From Phycisphaerales bacterium AB-hyl4 (GTDB lineage Bacteria > Planctomycetota > Phycisphaerae > Phycisphaerales > Phycisphaeraceae), in assembly GCA_041821185.1 (NCBI GenBank), contig JBGUBD010000005.1:1-64000 (forward strand): DNA of 64,000 nt, in the 5' to 3' direction. Positions 17,901 to 25,885 of this stretch are shown here, piece by piece. The notes beneath the pieces were generated by a model. The model was given only the letters and a program-made list of their open reading frames with translations, had not been told where the DNA came from and did no database searches. The position numbers and the translations under genes are program-made. Numbering within the stretch: the first letter of the stretch is position 1; each line of letters begins with the position of its first letter.

Positions 17901-18216
17901 GGCTGCGGATCTCCCAATGCCCCGCGCCCAACGTCTCGTCATCAACCTGACTATTGGGAGCAAGGTTGCCGTCCACCAAGCCGTGATCGCGAATGAAGGT
18001 CGGGTTTGCACCGTCGGGCTCCGCATCATTCGCCAAGCCATCATTCGACCAGTTGCCAGGCGCGTTCCAACGGTCAGTTCCGCTGGGATTATTTCCTAGC
18101 CAGACGTTGGGCACTTCCTGCGCCTGGACACTGGCGACCGGGCCAATGAATGCGAGCAGGCCGATGATGACGGCCCAGCAAACTTTTCTGCCCGAACTGC
18201 TAACCCGATCTGTCAT
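14923..18216 (-). CDS. Autotransporter with beta-helix passenger and C-terminal outer-membrane barrel
   Basis: The 1097-residue protein begins with a signal peptide (hydrophobic core WAVIIGLLAFIGPVA, likely cut after VQA). A long passenger (about 40-700) of repeated G-x-(I/V/L) beta-helix strands follows, with motifs such as NTHTGLTDI typical of autotransporter-associated repeats. The last 260 residues or so are alternating barrel strands that end in the terminal aromatic GMSFQF. This is type Va secretion: the barrel sits in the outer membrane and exposes the passenger. The start at 18216 has AAGGAG seven bases upstream and is preferred over an ATG at 18243. Passenger function is unknown; adhesion or surface structure is likely. 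Confidence 0.88.
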   Translation of the reverse strand: MTDRVSSSGRKVCWAVIIGLLAFIGPVASVQAQEVPNVWLGNNPSGTDRWNAPGNWSNDGLANDAEPDGANPTFIRDHGLVDGNLAPNSQVDDETLGAGHWEIRSLTFLPGPHAINWRIFGLPIYVGAGGINHLDSMLHTIESDIWLYEDMTIHGGSGLFLTGEEINNSRDTSRDLTFSGYVHVNNPVIRGDGNVIFNGDTILRGEHEYTGDTILAGRVVITTDAAFGLSPRVIVNNGTENRISADDEPLFLPQDFELFGDLRLGGPALIANSAGAPITITGVVELMNGGRRVITEQATEHYIEGRVETNGYDVEFYNFGNSRMNVLGRIDGSGRVVNDGPGTLSLQGDNIFTGDIVLRDGIFEIGSDAALGNATDILVEGRTFIRTLSPITVGADVTMDDDLEILEGAGLTFDAPITVNTASAFRLRSSVPTVVSANSGITLNQNLTIRGPEAMVIEGVISGAGEFRQRDASEVWLGATNTHTGLTDIRQYSTLRLLEGASLAGNVLLEDSDLHMEADTFIAGDVEVGRFSTLSSGTEIAGDLGVERRGVIRPGGDEIGTLEIGGDALFRATSAGGATAMIKFNVQEESDTLLVGGNVEIQDGARFYMDQIDEGFVLGGERFTLLEAGGLDIQGDQDEVVVSAESLFLRFEADTAEIANNNLVVEAVRDPFESQAQGRNNITLSRALDNLVEPGLDSDTTRMLTAFDRSADAAAFNQNLRQLSPTTYTAGVDATVQAGRGYHQQVHSQARTTREGRLDYGSAATRFAERLGPTPWAMAAAQPYLWDDTYRDRLEDRPEDRRQYRGEPTRTRRSIETLENRWNVFANAYGVHDRIDSTSERPGLRANTGGFAIGADYSFSETFYLGVSAGYSYTDVDFREGRGDGTVHSFRAGPYAGLRFGELTIDASATYGYHQNDYDQNVNISGLVQEKNADFDAHDLSLYVNVGYEFMMPNQRTSFTPVGSLNYTHYRRDGFTETGGGATNFDVSSQDVDMLEGTIGVRFEHRYRTDGTTIIPNAFLGYSYEFLGDDNDVQARFVGTTQSFTLDGPSPDRHALRVGAGVRALLSESVQGFIQYNGRFQSNQQGHAGIVGMSFQF

Positions 18217-18802
18217 CACCTGCTCCTTCGTGATAGATGTCAATCGCGCGCCCTACAATGCCGACACGCGAGACGGAAAGATCCACCCAGATTCAAGAGG
18301 AGAGCGAGTGCGCCCCCTTTGTGCCGCCAGCGGGATGTCCGGTAGGCCTGCAAAATCGATATACACCTTCTACCCGGAACCACCGTTCGCCCGCACATGC
18401 CCCGGACGACCGCCTGCCCCCAGGCAAAACGGCCGTGATCGCTGCGCACTCACCGACGGACAATCATGAAAAAGGCCTGAGCCCGCAAGCGAACATGAAA
18501 GCCGATCGGCAGGCTATTGTCAAACCGACCCCCGGGCGGTTCGCCTGCACGCCCGGGTCGTTAAGGCAAGATTGCAGCGTCAGCTACAGGCATCCAGCGG
18601 GGCGCGTCGGGCGTGAGGCGGCGTCGGCGGGGCGGGGGGGCGTCTAATACGACAACGTGGCTTCCCATTTAGCCGTGGGCCTTGGCCCGCGCTCGGCTGC
18701 GGGCCGAAAAAGGCGGCGCGAGCACCGCCGCTGAATGTCGCAAGTGAAGAAGCCGCGTTGTTGTATAAATCTCTCACTTGAAGCTGCTACTATACCCCGC
18801 CT
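18217..18802. other. Long gap between the autotransporter and argS
   Basis: This 586-base region lies between divergent genes. It holds the autotransporter promoter region, a hairpin at about 18526-18560 (GACCCCCGGGCG pairing with CGCCCGGGTC), and an inverted-repeat element at 18648-18765. A 136-codon frame at 18237-18647 has the composition of non-coding sequence, and I do not call it. Confidence 0.5.
18648..18765 (-). repeat. Dispersed element with terminal inverted repeats, copy A
   Basis: The left end TACGACAACGTGGCTT (18648) and right end AAGCCGCGTTGTTGTA (ending 18765) are inverted repeats with three mismatches in 16. Inside lies a palindromic core (18667-18736) that begins ATTTAGCC and ends GCTGAAT. 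Copies B (51080) and C (59800) have the same ends and core in the opposite orientation. No protein is encoded. Confidence 0.8.
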
Positions 18803-20584
18803 ATGCCTGAAAACGACCTTTTATCGACGCTGAATGAGCTGCTTGGCCGAGCGGTGGGGGCCGCGTTTGGCGAGCAGTATGGTGACATTGACCCCATCCT
18901 CCGCCCGGCGCAGAACCCGAAGTTCGGCGACTATCAGGCCAACCTCGCGATGGCGTTGGCGAAGCAGGTGAAACAGAAGCCACGCGAGGTCGCGGAGGCG
19001 ATTGTCGCGAAGCTGCGTGAGGATACCGAGGCCGACCGGCTGTTCGAGACGATCGACATTGCCGGGCCGGGCTTTATCAACCTTCGGCTGACGGCGGAAG
19101 CGCTCGACCATTACGCGGCGGCGATGCTGGATGACGATCGACTGGGCGTGCCCGCTGGGCCGGCCGAGACGGTGGTGGTCGACTACTCCGGGCCGAACGT
19201 GGCGAAGGAGATGCACGTCGGGCATTTGCGGTCGAGCGTGATCGGCGACGCCATCGCACGCGTGCTCACGTTTCAAGGCTATGACGTCATCCGCCAGAAC
19301 CACCTCGGCGACTGGGGCACGCAGTTTGGCATGCTCATCGAATACCTCGCGGACACCGGCTGGACGCCCGGTTCGGCGCAGGAGGCGGGCGCGACGGACA
19401 CGCTCATCGGCGATCTGAATCGGCTGTACCGGGAAGCCAAGCAGAAGTTCGACGCGGACGCGGACTTCGCTGACCGGTCGCGGAAGCGCGTGGTGGCGTT
19501 GCAGGCCGGCGACGCGGCGACGGTCGAGCTGTGGCGGGATCTCGTGGCCGAGTCGAAGCACCACTTCAACGCGGTGTACGAACGGCTGGGCGTGTCGCTG
19601 ACGGATCGTGACGTGCGCGGCGAGAGCTTTTACAACGACCTGCTGCCGGGCGTGATCGAAGGGCTCGACACGGCCGGCCTGCTTGAAGAAAGCCAGGGCG
19701 CGGCGGTGGTGTTCCTCGAAGGCTACCAGGACCGCGAAGGCGAGCCGCTGCCCTTGATCGTACGCAAGGGCGACGGCGGGTATCTGTATGCGACGACGGA
19801 CCTCGCGGCGGCGCGGTATCGGGTGGACGAACTTGGTGCTCGGCGGGTGATCTATGTAACGGACGCCAGGCAGAGCCAACACTTTGCGATGGTGTTCGCG
19901 ACGCTGCGGAAGGCTGGCTGGGCGGATGATGCGATTCGGCTGGACCATGTGGCGTTCGGCACGGTGCTGGGGCCGGACCGCAAGCCGTTCAAGACGCGGT
20001 CGGGCGATACAGTCCGGCTGGCGGACTTGCTGGACGAAGCAGAGCGGCGGGCCGAGGCGGTGCTCGCGGAAAAGAACACCGAACTGTCAGCGAACGAGCG
20101 GCAAGAGATTGCACACGTGGTCGGCATCGGGGCGCTGAAGTACGCGGACCTGTCGAATGATCGGATCAAGGATTACGTGTTCGACTGGGACCGGATGCTC
20201 GCGTTCGACGGCAATACGGCTCCGTATCTGCAGAACGCTTACGTCCGCATCCGGTCGATCTTCCGCAAGGGGCAGCGCGACGCGGACCATGTGCGGTCCG
20301 AGACGATCAGCGTGCTTCAGCCGACGGAGCGGGCGCTGGTGTTGAAGCTGTTGCAGTGGCCGACGACGGTGGCGGCGGTGGCGGACAGCCTGGAGCCGCA
20401 TCGGTTATGCACGTTTTTATATGAGCTGGCGTCGGCGTATCACCAGTTTTACGAGCAGTGCCCGGTGCTCTCGGCCGACGAGGTGACGATGCGCGAGAGT
20501 CGGCTGGCGTTGTGCGAGCTGGTGGCGCGGACGCTGAGGCAAGGGCTGGACCTGCTGGGGATTGATGTGGTGGAGCAGATGTGA
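18803..20584 (+). CDS. argS: Arginyl-tRNA synthetase
   Basis: The 593-residue class I synthetase charges tRNA-Arg. The HIGH-type motif is HVGH at 138-141, followed by LRSSVIGDAIARVL. The N-terminal add-1 domain (about 1-110) and the DALR anticodon-binding C-terminus (AYHQFYEQCPVL) are present. As in many ArgRS, there is no canonical KMSKS; KTRSGDT stands at that site. TATACC lies about seven bases before the ATG, and no Shine-Dalgarno sequence is seen, so the mRNA may be leaderless or nearly so. Confidence 0.96.
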   Translation: MPENDLLSTLNELLGRAVGAAFGEQYGDIDPILRPAQNPKFGDYQANLAMALAKQVKQKPREVAEAIVAKLREDTEADRLFETIDIAGPGFINLRLTAEALDHYAAAMLDDDRLGVPAGPAETVVVDYSGPNVAKEMHVGHLRSSVIGDAIARVLTFQGYDVIRQNHLGDWGTQFGMLIEYLADTGWTPGSAQEAGATDTLIGDLNRLYREAKQKFDADADFADRSRKRVVALQAGDAATVELWRDLVAESKHHFNAVYERLGVSLTDRDVRGESFYNDLLPGVIEGLDTAGLLEESQGAAVVFLEGYQDREGEPLPLIVRKGDGGYLYATTDLAAARYRVDELGARRVIYVTDARQSQHFAMVFATLRKAGWADDAIRLDHVAFGTVLGPDRKPFKTRSGDTVRLADLLDEAERRAEAVLAEKNTELSANERQEIAHVVGIGALKYADLSNDRIKDYVFDWDRMLAFDGNTAPYLQNAYVRIRSIFRKGQRDADHVRSETISVLQPTERALVLKLLQWPTTVAAVADSLEPHRLCTFLYELASAYHQFYEQCPVLSADEVTMRESRLALCELVARTLRQGLDLLGIDVVEQM

Positions 20585-20596
20585 GGTGAACGGGGT

Positions 20597-20626
20597 AAAG
20601 CCCACGGACGGACATCCGTGGGCTTT
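20597..20626 (+). terminator. Hairpin after argS
   Basis: AAAGCCCACGGA and TCCGTGGGCTTT form a perfect 12-bp stem around a 6-base loop, 13 bases after the argS stop. There is no long U-tract. The same stem sequence recurs at 21231 on the other side of the next gene. Confidence 0.7.
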
Positions 20627-20646
20627 GCGTGCGAGATGGCATCATC

Positions 20647-21213
20647 ATGCTCGATGTGGCGTTGAAAGAATGGGCGGTGGTTTGTGATCTGCTGCTGGAA
20701 GGTGAGCTTGCGCTGTTGTTGCGCAAAGGGGGCATCCACGAGCGCGGCGGGGTGGCGGTGTTTGAGCTGGAGCATCCGCGGTTTGCGCTGTTCCCGGCGT
20801 GGCTGCACCAGGTGCCCAACCGGATGAAGCCTGCGTATCGCGATCGGGTCGTGCGTCGGCGGGAAGAGCCTGGCGAGGTGACGTTGAAGGGCGTGGGGGA
20901 GGCGACGCATATCTGGCAAGTGCCGTCGCGGGAGGCGTTTGATTCGCTGGACGACCTGCACGTGTGGTCGAAGCCACAGATTGATATGCGGTTCAATTAC
21001 AAGCCGGAGCGGCCGCTGTACCTGGTGGCGGTGCGGGTGTCGCGGCTGGTCGAGCCGAAGGTGGTGGCGAATCGGCCGACGTACGCAGGGTGCAAAAGCT
21101 GGGTGCCGTTGGCAGCGGAGGATGCGGTGGACGACGCGGGGGCGGCGGCCGTGGTGGATGATGCGCGGTATGAAGCGATGGTGGCGCGGGTGGAGCGGGC
21201 GATGAGGGGATGA
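20647..21213 (+). CDS. DUF1802 family protein
   Basis: The 188-residue protein starts LDVALKEWAVVCDLLLEG and continues with LLRKGGIHERGG and FELEHPRFALFPAWLHQ, which match the DUF1802 pattern (EW..v..AL..G....LRKGGI.E..g.F...h..F.L.PT..HQ). Its function is unknown. There is no signal peptide or membrane helix, so it is cytoplasmic. The gene is framed on both sides by hairpins that share an 11-12 base stem, making it an isolated transcription unit. ATG 20647 was chosen; a GTG at 20629 is possible but lies just beyond the terminator stem. Confidence 0.75.
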   Translation: MLDVALKEWAVVCDLLLEGELALLLRKGGIHERGGVAVFELEHPRFALFPAWLHQVPNRMKPAYRDRVVRRREEPGEVTLKGVGEATHIWQVPSREAFDSLDDLHVWSKPQIDMRFNYKPERPLYLVAVRVSRLVEPKVVANRPTYAGCKSWVPLAAEDAVDDAGAAAVVDDARYEAMVARVERAMRG

Positions 21214-21230
21214 GTCAATCGGGGTAAAAG

Positions 21231-21264
21231 ATAAAGCCCACGGATGGCCATCCGTGGGCTTTAT
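21231..21264. terminator. Perfect 34-bp palindrome, bidirectional terminator
   Basis: Bases 21231-21264 are an exact palindrome with ends ATAAAGCCCACGG/CCGTGGGCTTTAT. It lies between the convergent DUF1802 gene (ends 21213) and the HtrA protease gene (ends 21291), so it can end both transcripts. Confidence 0.8.
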
Positions 21265-21290
21265 TGAATTTACAAAAACGCTCACAACCC

Positions 21291-22910
21291 TCAGTCGCGC
21301 GGCAGCTCCAGCAGCACGAAATTGCGCTGCCACCGATCATCGTTCGGGTTCCACCGCGCCACCCGCAGACGAACCGCATCGCCCGGCTCAAACTCGCTCA
21401 TCACGTCCAGCAACTCGTCAGCCGTGGCAACCTGCTGATCCATGACCTGCACGATGAGCATGCCGCGCATCACGCCCGCCGCGCCGGCGATCGAGTTCCG
21501 CCGAACGTTCGCCACCAGCACACCCTCGGTATGCCCCGTGCCCGCCTGCTCAGCCAGGCGAGCGGTAAACGTCTGCACTTCCGTGATGCCCAGTTTTCGC
21601 AGCATCTCAACCGAGGCGTTTTCCCGCTCGGGCGCGCCCTGCCGATTGCGCCGCGGCTGCGGGGCCGAGGCCTGCGTGGGCAGCCGGGCGACTTCGACTT
21701 CCAGATCAATCGACTGACCATCGCGGAAGATGGTCAGCTCGCCCGATGAGCCCGGCTGAATGCGGGCCACCGTGTTCCGCAGCTCGTCCGCCGAGCGAAC
21801 GCGATTGCCGTTCACGTGCGTGACGATATCGCCCGCCCGGATGCCCGCGAGGTCGGCCGGCCCGCCGTCGATCGGGTCGAGCACGAGCACACCCTCGCCG
21901 TCGTAGTCGAACGTCTCGGCCATACGCTCGTCGAGGTCTTCGATGTAGATGCCCAGGTAGCCGCGGGCCACTTCGCCGGTGTCGATGAGCTGGTCTGCCA
22001 CCTCCTGCACCATCTCGACGGGGATGGCGAAGCCCAGCCCCATGAAGCCGGCCTGCATGGGGTTGGCCCCCTGGCTGGCGATGGCGGTGTTCATGCCGAC
22101 CGCCTCGCCGTAGATGTTGGTCAGCGGGCCGCCGGAGTTGCCGGGGTTGATCGCCGCGTCGGTCTGGATGAAGTTCTCATAGCCGCCGGGCCCGAGGATG
22201 CGAAGCTGCCGGGCCTTCGCCGAGACGATGCCCTGGCTCATTGAGAAGTCGAAGCGGAACGGCGAGCCGAAGGCGAAGACGATCTCGCCCTGCTGCACTT
22301 CATGCTGCGCCACCGGCAGCGGATGCAAGTCGGTCGCGTTGATCTTCAGCACCGCCACGTCGGTGTTCGGGTCCGTGCCGACGATCTCGGCGGTGTATTC
22401 CCTGCCGTCCTGAAAGCGGACGCGGATCTCATCCGCCCCGTCGACCACGTGGTTGTTCGTGACGATGTGGCCATCCCGGTCGTACACCCAGCCCGAGCCT
22501 TGCCCGCGCGGGATCGCCGGGGCGTAGCGGTCGAAGTTTTCGCCGCCGCCCTCACCCTCGCCATTGCCATCACGCCGCGGCCGATACCGCTCGGGAAGCT
22601 GCTCGAAAAAGTCCTCCAACCCCGGCGGCGGACGGAACCCGCGCCCCTGGCCCTCCCGGCCGCCCCGACCGCCACGCTGGAGCACTTCAATGCTCACCAC
22701 GCTCGGCTCGACCACTTCCGCCACCTTGCGAAACGCCTCGGAAAGCTGCGCCAGCCCCATGTTGTCATGCAGATCCTGCCGGATCAGGCTGATGTTCGCG
22801 TCATGCTGCGCCCAGACAATCTGCCGGGCCACCATCGGCCCCGACACCATCACCGCCACCAACGCCATCAACAACACCAACGTCGGGCCATACCAGCGAA
22901 TGCGATTCAT
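21291..22910 (-). CDS. HtrA/DegP-type periplasmic serine protease with two PDZ domains
   Basis: The 539-residue protein has an N-terminal membrane or signal segment (about 8-30) and a Gly/Arg/Pro-rich stretch at 78-125. A trypsin-like domain follows with the triad His154 (TNNHVVDG), Asp185 (NTDVAVLKI) and Ser259 (GNSGGPL). Two PDZ-like regions lie at about 325-410 and 440-535. HtrA proteases degrade or refold damaged envelope proteins. ATG 22910 with GGGAGA about nine bases upstream was chosen over a longer frame. The gene ends next to a shared palindromic terminator. The exact orthologue (DegP, DegQ or DegS) cannot be set. Confidence 0.9.
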   Translation of the reverse strand: MNRIRWYGPTLVLLMALVAVMVSGPMVARQIVWAQHDANISLIRQDLHDNMGLAQLSEAFRKVAEVVEPSVVSIEVLQRGGRGGREGQGRGFRPPPGLEDFFEQLPERYRPRRDGNGEGEGGGENFDRYAPAIPRGQGSGWVYDRDGHIVTNNHVVDGADEIRVRFQDGREYTAEIVGTDPNTDVAVLKINATDLHPLPVAQHEVQQGEIVFAFGSPFRFDFSMSQGIVSAKARQLRILGPGGYENFIQTDAAINPGNSGGPLTNIYGEAVGMNTAIASQGANPMQAGFMGLGFAIPVEMVQEVADQLIDTGEVARGYLGIYIEDLDERMAETFDYDGEGVLVLDPIDGGPADLAGIRAGDIVTHVNGNRVRSADELRNTVARIQPGSSGELTIFRDGQSIDLEVEVARLPTQASAPQPRRNRQGAPERENASVEMLRKLGITEVQTFTARLAEQAGTGHTEGVLVANVRRNSIAGAAGVMRGMLIVQVMDQQVATADELLDVMSEFEPGDAVRLRVARWNPNDDRWQRNFVLLELPRD

Positions 22911-23067
22911 ATCGTGTTCTCCCTTGGGAAGCGTCAGATTCACAGCCTCGGGCACACAGCCAGACGCGGCCGGCCCGATACGCAATCATACGATAGGCAC
23001 GGCTGACAGTTCGCGAAGCCGCAAACCCAGTCGGCGAGGCAAAACGCAACTCGCCCGCCCGCCTTCG

Positions 23068-23931
23068 TCATGCCTTCATCTGATAAGGCCCGCCGTCTTT
23101 CAGATATTCCCCCGACCGCACCATCTCCACCCACTTGCCCGCCGCCGCCTCCACCGCCTGCCCCACCTCGCCCGTCGGCACGACAAACGGCGGATGCCAG
23201 TCACTCAGCCCCATCACATCCTGCAACACCACCACATGACCATGACACGTCGGCCCCGCCCCGCACCCGATCACCGGAACAGCCGCCCCCGTCTCCGGGT
23301 GCACCGCCGCGTCCACAATCCGCTTGCCCACCTCGCCCGGCACGGCCTCAACCAGCAGTGCCGCCGCCCCGCACTGCACCATCAGCTTCGCTGTGTCCAC
23401 CAGCACCGCCGCGTCCCGCTCCGAACGACCGGCAGCCCGGTAGCCCCCCTCCGCCCGCACCGTCTGCGGCCGACTGCCAATGTGCGCCACCACCGGCACC
23501 CCGGCATGGCTCAACCGCTCCACCAGCGAAGCAAACGTCGCGTCCACCTCCAGCTTCACAAGGTCGGCCAACCCCTCCGTGAGAAACGCCATCGCGTTCC
23601 GCACCGCCTCGTCCTCGCTCACCTGGTAGCTGCCGAACGGCATGTCCGCCATCACCAGTGCGTCCGGCGCCCCCCGCCGCACCGCCGCCGTGATCTGCAA
23701 CATGAACGGCATCTCGGCCGGCAAGGTCGAGTCATGCCCGAGAATCACCTCCGCTGCCGTATCGCCCACAAGGAACACGCGCACGCCGCCGCGCCACAGC
23801 CAGCGGGCCGTGGTCGCGTCATAGCAGGTCAGCATGGCGAACTTTTCCCCCTCACGCGCCCACTTGCGCAGCGTACGAAGGGTGATACGAGGGTTGCGAG
23901 GCGTTCCGGTTGAGGCAGACTCAGCGTTCAT
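23068..23931 (-). CDS. panB: 3-methyl-2-oxobutanoate hydroxymethyltransferase
   Basis: PanB adds a hydroxymethyl group to ketoisovalerate to make ketopantoate in pantothenate and CoA synthesis. The 287-residue protein keeps the family blocks: LTCYDATTARW, VGDTAAEVILGHDSTLP, MADMPFGSYQ, VKLEVD, VVAHIGSRPQTV and VIGCGAGPTCHGHVVVLQDVMG. Some residues differ from the common form (GDT in place of GDS, VEAVP in place of LECVP), but metal-binding and catalytic acidic residues appear kept. It stands alone, without panC or panD nearby. Confidence 0.85.
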   Translation of the reverse strand: MNAESASTGTPRNPRITLRTLRKWAREGEKFAMLTCYDATTARWLWRGGVRVFLVGDTAAEVILGHDSTLPAEMPFMLQITAAVRRGAPDALVMADMPFGSYQVSEDEAVRNAMAFLTEGLADLVKLEVDATFASLVERLSHAGVPVVAHIGSRPQTVRAEGGYRAAGRSERDAAVLVDTAKLMVQCGAAALLVEAVPGEVGKRIVDAAVHPETGAAVPVIGCGAGPTCHGHVVVLQDVMGLSDWHPPFVVPTGEVGQAVEAAAGKWVEMVRSGEYLKDGGPYQMKA

Positions 23932-23967
23932 AGTGCCCGCAATTGTAACGGCTGCGGGGCGTTGCGA

Positions 23968-24378
23968 TCATCTTTGCGGCGGATCGTTGAGCGCCGCACG
24001 CAGCCATTCAAGAATTTGCGTCTTGCTCATCGTTCCATCCGCAACGCCCATGGTCAGTCGTTCCATTGCTCGCGGGCCGGGCAGGTTGGTGACACCGTTG
24101 GCGTCGAGAAACACGAGACAAGCCATGACTGCCGCTCGCTTGTTGCCGTCGTGGAACGGGTGATTTAGCGCAAGGTGGTAGAGGTACGCCCCCGCCATCG
24201 CCGCGAGATCATCATGCAGATAATTACCGCCGAAGCGCTGCCGGGGCATCGCCACCGCCGCTTCGAGGAGGCCTAGGTCTCGGACGCCAGCGAGGCCGCC
24301 GTGCTTCTCGATCGTCCGGTGATGCAGGGTCATCACCTGCTCAACACTCAGAAACTCGATGCCGTCGAGCCCCGTCAC
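23968..24378 (-). CDS. doc: Doc-type (Fic fold) toxin
   Basis: The 136-residue protein has the Fic/Doc motif HPFHDGNKR at 73-81 and the N-terminal FLSVEQVMTLHHRTIEKHGG typical of Doc. Doc phosphorylates elongation factor EF-Tu and stops translation. The GTG start overlaps the stop of the upstream AbrB-type gene by four bases, which is a normal toxin-antitoxin arrangement and implies coupling. Its usual antitoxin is Phd; here the partner is of the AbrB/MazE type. Confidence 0.9.
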   Translation of the reverse strand: MTGLDGIEFLSVEQVMTLHHRTIEKHGGLAGVRDLGLLEAAVAMPRQRFGGNYLHDDLAAMAGAYLYHLALNHPFHDGNKRAAVMACLVFLDANGVTNLPGPRAMERLTMGVADGTMSKTQILEWLRAALNDPPQR

Positions 24379-24602
24379 TGGGCAAGCCGTTTTAACATGC
24401 CGTCATAGCGACGCATAACCTTGTTCAGCGACGCTTCGAACTGTTCGGGCTCGATGCCCACCTCCGCCGGCGTCACGACCAGCGAGCCGTCGCGAACGGA
24501 TACTTGCAACGGTGTGTCTTCGTTGATGCCCAGCGCCTCCATCATGCTGCGGTCGATGACCAGCGCCTGGCTGTTGCCGTGCTTTTTGAGGGTCTTGATC
24601 AT
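24375..24602 (-). CDS. AbrB/MazE-type antitoxin
   Basis: The 75-residue protein has the swapped-hairpin DNA-binding pattern KTLKKHGNSQALVIDRSMMEALGI followed by a short beta strand and VRDGSLVVTP. Such proteins bind their own promoter and neutralise a toxin with their C-terminal tail. It lies directly before doc with a GTGA overlap. ATG 24602 has AAGG upstream; an in-frame start at 24617 would add five residues. Confidence 0.85.
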   Translation of the reverse strand: MIKTLKKHGNSQALVIDRSMMEALGINEDTPLQVSVRDGSLVVTPAEVGIEPEQFEASLNKVMRRYDGMLKRLAQ

Positions 24603-24689
24603 GGCAGAGCCTTTCAACGGGTTCCTACCATGTTATTACATCGGGTCGGGCAAAGGTCAACTGAAATTCGCCCACATTTCGACCCCAAA

Positions 24690-25805
24690 TCACCCGCGCT
24701 TATAAAACGGCAGCGGTACGATCTCCGCGTCGAGGTCGTTTGCCCCACCCGCGATCTGCAGCGTCGTGCCCACCTCGCTCGCGTCGGGCGTGACGTACGC
24801 CATCGCGATCGGATAACCCAGCGTCGGCGATAGGCAGCCGCTGGTGATCGTGCCGATCTCCTTGCCATCCTGCTTCACCGCCATACCCTGCCGCGGCGTC
24901 CGCTTGCCGTCGAGCTTCAGGCCCACCAGCTTCTTGCTCGGGCCCGCAGCGGCGATCTGCTTTAGCGCGTCCTGGCCGATGAACGGCTCGCCCTGCTCGT
25001 CCTGATCCTTGTCCAGATTCACCGCGAAGGCCAGCCCCGCCGACAGCGGGTCGGTCTGCTCATCCAGCTCATGCCCGTACAGCGGCATGCCCGCTTCCAG
25101 GCGCAGCGAGTCGCGGGCTGCGAGGCCGGCGGGCTGGATGACCGCATCTTCGCTGCGATCTTTCAGCAGCAGCTTCACCGCCATGCCCGCCATCTTCGCT
25201 GGCAAAATGACCTCAACGCCATCCTCGCCGGTGTAGCCCGTCCGCGAGATGGTCATCTTGAGGATCATCAGGTTCTTCACGCAGAAGCCGTACTTCTTGA
25301 GCGTGGGCACTTCCTTGGAGAAGTTGCCGATCACGTCCATGACCTTGGGCCCCTGCACCGCGACCATCGCCGTCGACTCGGTCTGATCTTCGATTTTGAC
25401 GGTGAAATCGCCCTTGCTGGCTTCAAAATGCTTCAGCAGCTTTTCACGGTTGCTCGCGTTGACCACCAGCAGCCAGTGGTCCGCGAAGCGGTAGACGAGG
25501 ATGTCGTCGAGCACGCCGCCCTGCTCGTTGCAGATGAGGCTGTATCGGCAGCGGAACTCTTTCATGTCCGTGATACGGCGGGTGAGGATGCGCTCAAGGA
25601 ATCGGCGGGCGTGTCGGCCGCTGATCTTGATTCGGCCCATGTGTGACACGTCGAACAGCCCGCCGGACTCGCGGACGCGTTGATGCTCATCCCGGACCGA
25701 GCCGTACATGATGGGCATCTCCCAGCCGGCGAAGTCGACGAACTTCGCGCCGTGTTCCTGATGAAATCCATGAAAAGGGGTGCGCTTCACGAAATCGGCC
25801 TCCAT
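24690..25805 (-). CDS. gcvT: Glycine cleavage system T protein (aminomethyltransferase)
   Basis: GcvT transfers the methylene group from lipoyl-bound aminomethyl to tetrahydrofolate and releases ammonia. The 371-residue protein has the N-terminal signature HGAKFVDFAGWEMPI, LFDVSHMGRI, RTGYTGEDGVEV and the C-terminal barrel region with GLKLDGKRTPR and SGCLSPTLGYPIAMAYV. The other glycine cleavage genes (gcvH, gcvP) are not in the window. It is divergent from priA, with 80 bases between the starts. Confidence 0.95.
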   Translation of the reverse strand: MEADFVKRTPFHGFHQEHGAKFVDFAGWEMPIMYGSVRDEHQRVRESGGLFDVSHMGRIKISGRHARRFLERILTRRITDMKEFRCRYSLICNEQGGVLDDILVYRFADHWLLVVNASNREKLLKHFEASKGDFTVKIEDQTESTAMVAVQGPKVMDVIGNFSKEVPTLKKYGFCVKNLMILKMTISRTGYTGEDGVEVILPAKMAGMAVKLLLKDRSEDAVIQPAGLAARDSLRLEAGMPLYGHELDEQTDPLSAGLAFAVNLDKDQDEQGEPFIGQDALKQIAAAGPSKKLVGLKLDGKRTPRQGMAVKQDGKEIGTITSGCLSPTLGYPIAMAYVTPDASEVGTTLQIAGGANDLDAEIVPLPFYKRG

Positions 25806-25848
25806 TTGGTGAGGCTGTCAGGCTATCGGGTCCATCGTATGGGCACAA

Positions 25849-25877
25849 GTAACAGCAGGCCGAACCGCTCCTATACT
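25849..25877 (+). promoter_or_regulatory. Candidate leaderless promoter of priA
   Basis: TATACT at 25872-25877 ends eight bases before the priA ATG, with GTAACA 17 bases upstream as a weak -35 box. Transcription would start at or within two bases of the ATG. No Shine-Dalgarno sequence is present, so a leaderless mRNA is likely. Confidence 0.45.
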
Positions 25878-25885
25878 GTTGGATC

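Noticed and set aside
18237..18647. A 136-codon frame between the autotransporter and argS genes
   Set aside because: Its composition is not protein-like and it runs into a GC-rich repeat; no domain and no ribosome site.
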